Source: Thamnaconus septentrionalis (taxonomy: Eukaryota > Chordata > Actinopteri > Tetraodontiformes > Monacanthidae). From it: a DNA stretch of 64,000 bases. Numbering within the stretch: position 1 is the stretch's first letter; each line of letters begins with the position of its first letter. The notes beneath the pieces are model-generated. The model did no database searches, was not told where the DNA came from, and worked only from the letters and a program-made list of their open reading frames with translations. The translations under genes and the position numbers were made by a program. Shown piece after piece: positions 35,379 through 47,500 of this stretch. The stretch covers positions 18,562,501 through 18,626,500 of the forward strand of contig CM020517.1 in assembly GCA_009823395.1 (NCBI GenBank), given 5' to 3'.

Positions 35379-37401
35379 CTGACGGACGAGGCTCTCCTTC
35401 ACAACAGCACAACATCACTACATCACGTTGTCTCTGAGAACAACTGCTGTTTGATTTCCAAACAGGCAGATGTTTCAACGACTCTGGTGAAACAGCAGAT
35501 TTCCATACATCTGTCACCTACGTTGGACTCAACATTGCAAAGCTTTGAGAAGCAAGGCTGGAACAGAGTGACTGGTTGAGCTCATGAGAAGAAGAAGCAA
35601 CGATAACTGACAACAACTGCATGGATTTGGTGCTGTTCATAAATATCAATCATGGATCCCAAACATTTCAGACGGATGGATGATAGAGGGATGATAGAGG
35701 GATGGGTGGATGGATGGATGGATGGATGGACAGATAGATGGATGGATAGATGATGGATGAATGGATGGATGGATAGATGGATTGATAGATGGATGGATAG
35801 ATGGATGGATGGATGGATGGATAGATGGATGGATTGATGATTGATAGATGGATTGATAGATGGATGGATAGATGGATAGATGGATGGATGGATGGACAGA
35901 TAGATGGATAGATGGATAGATGGATGGATGGATGGACAGATAGATGGATAGATGGATAGATGGATGGATAGATAGATGATTGATAGATGGATTGATAGAT
36001 GGATAGATGGATGGATAGATGGATGATAGATGGATGGACAGATAGATGGATAGATGGATGGATAGATGGATGGATTGATGATTGATAGATGGATTGATAG
36101 ATGGATAGATGGATGGATGGATGGATGATAGATGGATGGACAGATAGATGGATAGATGGATGGATAGATGGATGATAGATGGATGGACAGATGGATGGAT
36201 AGATGATGGATGGATGGATGGATGGATTGATGATTGATAGATGGACAGATAGATGGATAGATGGATAGATGGACAGATGGATGGATAGATGGATGATAGA
36301 TGGATGGACAGACAGTCATCTTTGTCTACTGCTGTACTTTGTCCTGCATTAATCCTGCTACGGCTTCACCGTGTGTCACCTCAGCACGATGAAGCAAGCA
36401 TCGTGATGGACTACAGCCCCACTGAAGCCACTTCTTGCACTTTGACCGCCGCGCCTCTGCTGCACCGCCACCAGTCACTTTGCCAAAATGTCTCATTAAA
36501 TGAACTCCCGCTGGCAGGGAGTTTCCTTCTTTCTCCGTGAAGGCAGCCAGACGTCCCCACAGAGCAGCAGAGTCATTAGACATCCAGGGAGGTCAAATTG
36601 CTTTTGGCCATTCAAAGGAAAAACACTTATGACACACTGACAATCAGACTTAAAACATTTGCACATTGAAATATTTTTTGTTGTTGCACTCACACACCGA
36701 GTGTTCTTTTTTTTTACTCTTTAGAGTGCTTTTTAATAATTGTCCTGAGTGTTTCGTTCTTAGCATTTTATTTTGAGTGTATTAAAGTACCTCAAATGTA
36801 TTTTTGTTATGTGCTCATAATGACAAATAAACAATCTTGAATCTTGAAACTTGGGCAAAAAGGTGCAGACAAAAGACAATAATAAGGTGTTTCAATCTAA
36901 AATGTGTTTGGTCCTGTGGAAGAATGTGAGCAGGATTCTCAATCTTGTATCTGCATCGACTGATCGCATACTTCCAAAAAAAAAAAAATAATAATGTTGC
37001 TTTTTTTTCTTCCTACAAATGTATCAAGTAACTGATGCTCTGTTTTCACAGAGGCGTCAATAAAGAGCGAGCCGTTTGGAAGGTTCCTAAATATTTTTTA
37101 ATATTTGAGATCTCCAAATTAAAATGTTGCGATTTGAGGCACGCGCATCATGGAAAAACAAAAATGCACTTTAGCTTGGCAGCGCGCGCGGAGCTGCTCG
37201 GTGAGATACACAACATGTGATCAACACAAGCGGCGAGTGGAGACGCTGCTCTGGGATCAGGCTGTGGAAATCTGCTAAAAACAGCATCACGCAGAGATCA
37301 GAGTCACTGTCAAACCTCCCCGGCTGCCAAATTCATCAGATAGAGGAAAATAAATGTTTGCTTGGATCTTCAAACAGACCGTCTCGGATTTGATCAAACA
37401 A

Positions 37402-37441
<40 letters not shown>

Positions 37442-38076
37442 AAACACAGGTAGTGTGAAAATGTCATCCGCAACAACAATCAATACCGGGTAATTACCAT
37501 TAATCAATCTATATTTTTGGTCATCTACTTTGTTTTATTGATAGGATTTATTTGTACTAATGGCATTAAATACACATTACACTTCAACCTGAGATATACA
37601 CACTGTATGAATTCTAAAACTACTACTACTACTACACAACAATCTAGTGTTGTAGTCGAGACGGCATCAACCAACCCGGACCTTCTCAAGACTACAGAGC
37701 ATCGAGATCCAGACCAGACCAGACCAAGATCTTGTATCTTGTCTTTTTCCAATTGGCTGGGTCTCCACTGGTCTGGATGAAGAAATCCCCAGGCAGTCCA
37801 GACCCAGACCCAGACCCAGACCCAGACCCAGACCAGACCCGGTAAAAATGCCTCACAGTCCGAGGCTGGAGACCGAGACCAATCTCCAGTACAACAACAC
37901 TACGACAAACATTCACACACAACATTCATGTGTGTGTGTGTTTACCCCGAGTCGTCGGAGTCGCTGGTGGCAGATTGGGGACGGTTCTGGAGCTTCTTGA
38001 TCCACAGCGACTGCAACTCTTTGCTGGATGCTGCCAGCATGTACTGGCTGCCATCCACCAGTCTGAAGGAACAAAG

Positions 38077-38156
<80 letters not shown>

Positions 38157-41100
38157 AGGAGAGGTGACTTCATATCAAGGACTAAAGCTTTGTGCAGCAG
38201 TTGTGATAAATCGCGATTCTTGATGGACTGAATACATTGGCTAAAGTATATAAAATTAGAATTGTGTGTGTGTGTGTGTGTGTGATGCTCACGTGAGTCT
38301 GAATGTGTTCTCCTTCCTTCTGTAGTGAAGGTTCTCGCTGCAGAGGGCTCCAGCCAGACTGATAGGAGGCCACCTGGAGCTCCTCTGTCCAAACACCACA
38401 CACAACGTGTGACACAAACATCCGCACCACTTCAACAGCTTGGCCAGTTCATTGGCCACTCTTTCACACTGCAAATTAATCCAGACGTGCATGAAATCTA
38501 CCTGTGCGACTGCTTCTTGGTCCTGAAACAAACTCAAGGTCTCTCCTTCCAGAACAGCATAAACCTCCTCCCAGTGCTCCAGACTCTGCAGAAGAGAGGA
38601 GATGTAAAAAAAAAAAAAAAAACACACACAACACACACACACACATTGAGTGGCAGATGTACAAAGGCTGGACTGGCTGCAACCAGCAGAGGTTTGCTGG
38701 TGCTAATGATGCAGGAGCAGAAACACCGGCGCATTTCGCACCTGAGTGCTGAAAACTGAGGCTCCTTTCAATCGTTGCTGAGCCGAGATCTACTGCACCA
38801 TCCTCACCTTGTTCTCCACCTGCTTCAGTTTGATCTCCAAGATTCCCTCCATTGTGATTTGCCTTTTCTCCATGAGCTACCAGGTGGAAGAGAGAAGTTC
38901 AGGGTTTTTTGTCATAAAAAGATGTCTGACTGTTTTTGAAGTTTAGTTTCTACCTCTTGTTTGGAGCTGCAGAGTCCACTTCCCTCTTCCTTCTGAAGAA
39001 CATCTAAGAAGCCCAGCTGTGGAGAAGATGGGCGGAGCACGTGCATAGCTGGGGCTGGGTGCACTGATGCAGAGTCGTCATCTGAGATGCAGATTAATTG
39101 AGCAGTGGGCGGAGAGTTTGAATCAGATCCATCCACATCAAGGAGGTCTTTTCTCATGGCCGGTGGTGATGATTCAGGAGGAGAATGTTTCTCTGGGGGT
39201 GGAGGCGGTGGTTCAGTAGGAGCAGGAAACCTTCTGGTAACCGGAGGAGAAAGACGGGGTGCAGATGTCTTCTTTGGTTGGTAACTGGGTGCCACCTCTG
39301 AGGAGATTAAGTTTGGTTTCGGAGCGAGAGGAGGTTTGGATCTGGGACGTCCGTCTACCTCATCAGCCATTTCAGATAAAAGCAAAGATTTGGGGGATGA
39401 GGGAGTTTTGGGCGAGTGAGGTGAAGATGTCTGATGAGGTTCTTCAAAGGTGGACTTGACAGGTAATTCAAGAGGAGAGATTAAAGTCTCATCTGACTGG
39501 AAACTTCTCCTGGAACGAGGCTTCACGATGGGCCTGGACCTGGTAAGGAGGTCTTCCTGAGGGATCTCTTTGGATGGAGAAGTTGTTTTGGGGGATGAGA
39601 AAGGTTCAGGAAAGGAAGGTGGTGATGTCTGATGAGTTTCTTTAGAAGTGGATTTGATTGATAACTCAAGAAGAGAGCTTGGAGTCTCGTCTGACAGAAA
39701 CGTTCTCCTGGTCCAGGGATTCACAGTGGGGCTGAAGCTGGGATCTCGGTCTTCATTAGGAATCTCTTTGGATGGAAGGGTTGGTTTGGGGGGTAAGGGA
39801 GGTTTGGGGGAGGATGGGGGTGACGTCTGGAGATTTTCTTCAGAAACAGATTTAATAGAGAAGTCAACCAGAGAGCTTGATGTCTCATCGGACTGGAATG
39901 TTCTTCTGGACTGAGGCTTCACAGTGGAGCTGGACCAGGAATGGAGGTCTACCTCAGGAATGTCTTTGGATGGAAACTTAGTTGTGGAGAGTGAGGAAGG
40001 TTCTGAAGAGGATGGTGGAGATGTCTGACCAGGTTCTTCAAAAGTGGACTTGGTAGATAATTCAAGAGGGAAGTCTGAAGTCTCATTGGACTGGAATGAT
40101 CTACTGGTCCAAGGCTTCACAGCGGGGCTGGACCAGGAACCAAGGTCTTCTTTGAGAATTTCTTTGGATGTGGATGAGAGAGGTTGGGGGGAGGCTGGAG
40201 GGAATGTCAGGGGTGATCTGGATTTGAAAGGTTTCCTCTTCAGTGAAGAGACTCTGGATGGAGTTCTTCTGTCCTCAAAGTTGTGGTCTTCACTGCGTCC
40301 TAGCCGCTTCTCTCTCTGGAGAAAAAATAGAATGAAGAGAATCAGTGCAAAAACCCACTTTCAATCTTCATGTTCATGTGATTAACCGACCTGTGTTTTC
40401 TTCTTCTGGAGGGCGACAAAGCGTTCGCCCTGCGCCTGGATCATGGCCTCCAAATCCTCCTGCCGTTTCAGAAGCTCCATCACATCTGACACAGAGTCCT
40501 GGAGGAGGAAAAAAAACAACGCGTTCTCATAAAAAATGCCTTGTAGCCATCACTGATAGACTGCATGGCACAGCGATACATTGTTTACACAGTGGCTTTA
40601 AAAAAAATCACGCTGATGATGACGCTGCTGATGATTGATGATGACAACCTGTGGTCCAGACAACTCACGCCTCAGTTTTTTTTACCCCTTCAAGACGTAA
40701 ATCACTGTCGTCTTGATGAAAAGCGAGGAGGATGATTGACACCTACCCCGTATCCCTCAGCCAACAGGCTGCTTTCGTAGGAGCTGAGCCAGCTCTCTGC
40801 CTGCTCCAGCTCTCTCTGCAGCAGCAAGATCTCAAGCCCCTCCTCATACAGGATCCTGGTCTCCTCCCAGACCTTCTGCACCTGGATCTCCAGCTCCTCC
40901 AGCTCAAGGCTGCGCTCCTCCACCTGAGCAGATGAGGAAGACAAAGGAAGATACTGGAGTAACTTTTTAAACACGATGGGGCCATAGAAGAAAAAAACAC
41001 AAGTAAAATCATTGAGTGCACGAGGATGATAGAAACTGATGATAAAAGCCGTGACTGGAAAGGTCAGAGGCACTTGGTAGGTCTGTTTTTGACAGATGTG

Positions 41101-43503
41101 CTTCAGTTCTGACCTCTGCGGACATGGCGTTTCCTTCCCGGATCAAACGCCTCCCCTCCTCTTTCACGCCCTTGGATTTGCTGAGCTGCCTGTCGATCTG
41201 CAGGTGGTATTCACTGTGCTTCTTCATCAGCTGCTCCAAGTCAGCTCCCTCCACACTGAACGCTTCCCACCGACCAGAGACAGCATCTCCCTCAGCCAGG
41301 CCCTGGGAGGCACAATCACCACGTTGCATGACACATCAGCTCACCTCAGAATCAACTTTACATCATTTAGATTCTTATTGCAAAGGTCGAGACATGACGT
41401 GGCTGTTTGGTGTTGTTTTTAGCGGCCAGTGTTGATTGAAGTATTAGTGTCGTCTGCCCAAACTGTCATTTTAGTTTTTAATTTTTTTGTCTAGTCAAGT
41501 TTTAGTTGACTAAAAGCCCGGCCATCTAACTTAATTTTACTCAGAATAATCCTCAACTCTTTTCATCCCTTTCCAGTAATGTATTCCATTTATTTAATAC
41601 ATATCTAAAAAGCTCCTGGGATTTGAAAGACGACCTACATGAGTTCAGTCCAGTGGGACAGATACTTGTGCAGGTCTTCAGCCTGGCGCAGTCTGTGGCG
41701 CCGCAGCGAGGCCTTGTCCTGAACGCTGGCCCAGAAGGAGTCCAGTTCGTCCAGCCTGAGCTGGACGGAGCTCCTGGCCTGTGGCTGCCGCCTGCTCAGC
41801 GCTCGGCCCTCGTCCCGCCTCCTGGACACGTCCTCGCTGATCAGAACCAGCTCCCTCTGGTGGAGGGAATGAAGAACAAAGGCAAGGTGAAAAGATGGCC
41901 TGCAGGCCAGCGGATAATACAACACTAATTGGTACCGACACCTGGTACTGGAATCTCTAGTTAAATGCTAAAGGAGGATGAATGACTGTGTGTTACCTCT
42001 AGCGCTTCGTGTTGTTTCATCAAGGTCTGGATGGAGTGAAGGTCCTGGTCCTCCTCCGTATCCAGCACAGCCTCCTTCTCCGCCATCCAGCCCTTCAGAT
42101 CATCCACGTCGTGATGGAACTGATGAACCTCCTTGGCGGCCTGCAGACTCTGTGTGTGTGTGTGTGTTTGCAGGGAGCAGACTGTCAGTTACCTCCATCT
42201 CCAGCTCTCCTGGTCAGCCTGGCCTCTGCCGTGTCTCCTACCTGCTCTCTGGTCCTGATGTTGCTCTGCAGCTCCTTCCACAGTCTGCTCAGGCCGTCGT
42301 CCATCCGACGCGCCTGCTCATCGTGCTGCAGCCCTCGGCTCAGCTGCTGCACGGAGGTCAGCCGGCTCCGACCCAGCCCGGACACCTCCAACACCAGAAC
42401 CTCCAGCTTCTTCTGCAGAACCTACAGACGGGGAAAGGGCCGGTAATCAAGGCAGTGGTTTGTGAAAATGTGTGTGTGTGTGTGTGTGTGTGTGTTAGCT
42501 GTGTAAACTCCGACACTGCACATGATGCTGAAACAAATACCTCCACATCCTCCAGGTCTTGTCCAAAGTCTTCAGACTCCACCACGACCATCTTGGAAGT
42601 CAGCCATGTTTGTAGTTCTTTTGCCTCCCTCTCAAACACATAGAGGCGGAGCTGCTGTTCCAGAGCGCTGCGACGAGCCGAGGACAACTGCAGCAGAGCG
42701 TCGAAGCGTCTGACAGCATCGGGCAGGCGCTCAGCAACCAGGTGGCTGAGACACACAGCGAGAAGAAAGACCAGTGTGATTTCTCCTGCAAGCTCTGGGC
42801 CAGGCGTGGGAAAACTACGGCCCGGGGGCCATAAGAAGCCCGTCAAGCTTTTTAATCCGGCCCGCCGAACTTAAAGAAATGATATTAACAGTCAGCCAGT
42901 CATCAAACAGCTGCATCTCATCCATGTCTGCAGTGTTTCCAGAGTCATTGCAATGAAGAGCTAAACACCCTGGTGGTTCTGGATGGTTCTGGATGGTTCT
43001 GGGTGGTTCTAAGAGCTAAACACCCTGGTGGGGCTTCAAAGACACTGATTTGGTCTTGCTTCATTTTCCATTGACATTACAGCAACATGTTTTCTCCATA
43101 ATATCCCATGATAGATTGTTTCCTCCTATGAGGTGGCTCACCAGAACTCTCCATCCATCTGCTGCTGCTCCGCTACCCCCCTCTGTTAAATATTACATCC
43201 CACTGTGGCTCCACCCAGTCAAACAGTTGGCCCACCACCTGCTCTTGGCTGAAGGCAGCAGCGGCGAGCGTGTTGTGGGTCTGCGTACCTGCTGGGGTGG
43301 CCCAGATGTTGCAGTGAGGCTCCGCTCTCCTGCAGCCTCTCCACAGTCTTCCTCTGCTGCTCCAGCTCCATCAGCAGGCCGTCCAGCTTCTTGAGCAGAG
43401 CCTCCGTGGCTTCCTCACCCCTGCCACAGTCACGAGACTCCAAGCCAGCCTGCTGCTCGTCCAACCACAGCCCCAGCTCGGACACCTGAACCCATCAGAG
43501 TGA

Positions 43504-43548
<45 letters not shown>

Positions 43549-44504
43549 GACCGCATTCTGCACCACGCAACATTTGCGTACGTCTTTGCGAGCACCAACT
43601 CTTTTCTAAATGATGCCTAAAGACGCTGAAAACATTACAAGGGCAAACGTGCCTCAGTGAGGAAGGTGTAGATGCTGAGCGCCCCCTGCAGGAGTCTGCC
43701 CTTCCTCTCCGCCTCCGTGGTCAGCTCCTCGTGGAGGCTCTTCAGCTCCTCCACGCGCTCCTTGATGTCATGAGACGCAAAGTGTCGAGCGCGGACCTTG
43801 GAGGGTCACCAAAAACAAAAATCAATATTTACATTTAAAACAAATAAAGCAGTAAAAGCCAGCGTGTTGAAAAAGAAATATGTTTGTCTCTGATTGCCAT
43901 GAAAAATAAATAACCGCATCAGATAGTTCTGTTCAGTTTGAAGAAGTACCACCAGTAGAATGGGACTATTGGAGATTATATATATTATAGACAATAGATG
44001 ATTCTTCTTTCTGCTCCCTTTCATGTGCTAATAGTTTGGTTTTAACTAAATGAATGAAATAATTTAAAAAAAATAAAAATAAAACATCCGGTTGAAGATG
44101 GATGAATGGATGGATGGATGGATGGATGGACAGATGGGTGGGTGGGTGGGTGGATGAACGGACGGATGGGTGGATGGGTGGATGGATGGATGGAAGAATG
44201 GATGGATGGATGGACAAATGGATGGGTGGATGGATGGATGAACGGACGGATGGGTGGATGGATGGATGGAAGAATGGATGGATGGACAGATGGATGGGTG
44301 GATGGATGGATGGACGGACGGATGGGTGGATGGATGGATGGATGGCTCACCAAGCTATAACCTGCATCCTGCACGGCCTGGATCAGTGGAGCACGACTCG
44401 AGATCTCCTGCGTCAAAGTCTGGGACCAGAACATATTTTAACAGGAGCAAGACAGAAAAAAGAGAAAGAAATGTTTAAAAGAAAAGAAAATTTTATGGTC
44501 TATG

Positions 44505-44542
<38 letters not shown>

Positions 44543-47500
44543 CACCTGGTGTCTGTGCAGCAGCTGCTGGCTGCTGCTCAGTGAGTCTCCGTACTCCCTG
44601 GCAGTGACGGAGGGCAGTCTGTCCTGGAGCCAGCTCACCTCCTCGTCCTGGTCCCTGTAGAACTGGAAGAGGAGCTGCCAAGCCTCCAGGATCTCCCTGC
44701 GACTCTGCAGCGGCTTGGACAAGCTGTTGTACCTGAGTGACACAGACAGTGTGTGTGTTATCAGCATATTTCTAAGGAAGCCTGGTGTGGACAATCCAGC
44801 TGCCTGACAGCAGAGTGTTTGCTATTGAGGCCGAACGCCAGCCTGAGGAGAAGAAGAAGGTGGACAAGGTGTCCTGGTTCGTGCTCGTAGACCAAACCAA
44901 ATGTATCTGGATTAATTCCTGGACCACGTTTAAAAACAATTTTGCAAAATAGCAAACCTGTGAATGGTGTGTGACACTTTGACCTGGATCTCCTCGGCCA
45001 AAAAGTTGCGCTCCGACTGGAAGCTCTTGGCCGTTTCCAACAGACGCTGTTGCAAACATTTGACAAAACAGCAGAACATTGTTCAGAGACGAGTGAGTTT
45101 GGATCAAGCCAAGGTGTCCTTGACGCTGGTGCACCTGGACTCTGTCCTTGTGTCCGTCCACCTCCTCCTCCAGGCCCTGCAGAGCTTTCAGCAGCCTGTT
45201 GACTGAGGGCAGGTCAGAGCCGCAGTCGTCACTGCTCAGCTCCCTCTCCACCGAGGCCACGCACTGCTCCATCTCATCCAGGGAGCGCTGGAACTGGAGA
45301 GCCTGCAGCACAACACACACGCAGCAGCATGGTTAGAAGAAAGTGTTTTTGGTGGCACTTTCTATGAAGGTCTAGTGTATCATGCATCGTGAGTGCCTTT
45401 ATAAAAACATGTCCTAAATCAGTTCAGTTCAGTTCAGTTTATTTATCTCATGTCCCAAAAAGGGCAATTGGGTTGCAGCTCATAGGACCCACAAATAAAA
45501 ACATGAAATGGCACAATATCACAAACATACGTCACACATACATATCATAAAATAGTATTATAAATATAAATATCATGAACTATAAAGAGAAATAAAAAGT
45601 ATTTTAAAAAAAACAAAAAAAAAAAACTCTGTTCAGAATCATTATGACCACTTATGACAACAGTTATAAATGATTGTAAGTGGTGGATATAATGTGTTAT
45701 ATCCACCATATATATACTGCTGTACTTAAGGGTGGGCAAAACATTGATTCTTAAATTAATCGTGGTTATTACATTGCCAATGATGAATTGATTCACAAAT
45801 TTAAAAAATCTATTTTTTTTAATAAGGCCGCAACTCGGCCAGATATATATATGATATGTACATTCATTGTGATTAATTGAATCGGAATTGAATTGAATCG
45901 GCAGGTACCCAGTGATTCCCAACTCCTAATTGTACTGTGATGTTCCACTTTAATGAATCTATTTATTGGCAGTATATTAAGTTTTTACCAATATAAAAAT
46001 CATGAATCAAGCCAAATATTACACACTGGGCATCTAATAGAGTGAGCGAGTGGAGATCCATGAGATCCTCAGTGGTACCTGATAGGCCTCCTGCAGTCTG
46101 GCCTTCTTCTCCTTACAGTTGTGAATCAAGGCGTCCCAGCTGTCGTTCAGCTCTCGGAGCCTCGGCCCAACCTTGGCCTCCGCTGAACCTCGCTCACTCA
46201 GCAGCTTCTCTCCATCCTGCACTCACACACGACCACATCAGCGCCTTCCTCCAGGTGAGGCGGACAGAGAAAGAGAGTCTACAGTTTAGGGCCACGTCAC
46301 CTTTGAGAGCGTTTCCACACGGTAGCGGTTGGCGAGGATCTCCGCTTCAAAGCTTTGGTGTTTGAGGACTTTGGCCTGCAGGTTGGTTGGTTCCGTCCAG
46401 TTCTCATCGAGGGCGATGGCGTTGCGCTCATTCAGCCACACAGACACCTGCATGAAATGGATGAACGTGTCCAGACAAACCTGCTAGTGGTAGCTGGCTC
46501 TTGCTTTCCCACCACTTGCTGTTCTTCAGAGTCACGTACCTGACTGCAGCTGGATAAGAACTGCTGGAGCCGCAGTGACTCATCCAGAGCTTCATGACGA
46601 GATCTACTCTGCTGGAGCAACTGGCTCCGCCTTCACACAGACAGACAGACAGACGGACGGACAGACGGACAGACAGACGGACGGACAGACAGACAGACAG
46701 ACCTCGTCAAAACTTTGTCTCTAAGAGAAATATCTGTTTTACTGTGAAGAAGATCAACGTTAGTGGTCAGGGTGGGAAAAAAAAAAAAACAACCCCTAAT
46801 TATTGGCTCCCAGTCAATACCTGACAGCCAGTGCTCTGCTCCTGGCTCTGATATTGTCGGAGTCAAAGTGCTTCTGTTGGATCAGCTTCTCGGCCAGTTT
46901 CTCCACCTCGTCCAGCTGGTCCGCCTGGGCCTCCAGCACCTCCTCAAACTGCTCCTGCTTCCTCAGCAGAGTCTCCACCTCCATCACTGAGCCCTGCGCC
47001 AGTAGAGGAAGGTCCAGGTCAATGTTCCCATTGAGATTTGCCTTGTAGCAGCCAGGCGAGACTCACCCCCAAGTCCTGGTTGGCCAGGAAGGCCTCCTTG
47101 TTGCTGAGCCAGTTCTCAAACTGTTCTACAGAGGCCAAGAAGACCTAAGAGAGGAAGAAGCAGTCAGTGCAGTGAGCTCCATGAATCCATACCTGACAAA
47201 TGTATTTGTTCTACAATATTTTATTTAGTGTCTTATACAGAGTCAGCCAAAATAATGTATACACACATCAGGAAAAAGAAAAACTGGCATCAATATTTAA
47301 TAAAGTACTTCTATATATCAAAATATGTCTTTGGAAGTTTGATGTACAATAAAACTGTGTACTGTTGTACCATGTTATCCCAACAGAGGGCGCTCCCCTA
47401 CTGAATGTAGCATCAACAAGTGTTGTCTGTAGTTCGCCACACACACAAAAACGTCTAGAAGCCAATGGCTTCCACTTTGAGCACCTCTTGTCATTGTAGA

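Noticed and set aside
35582..36319. 245-codon His-Pro-Ser-Ile frame
   Set aside because: Translation of a (GATG)n array in an sptbn5 intron.
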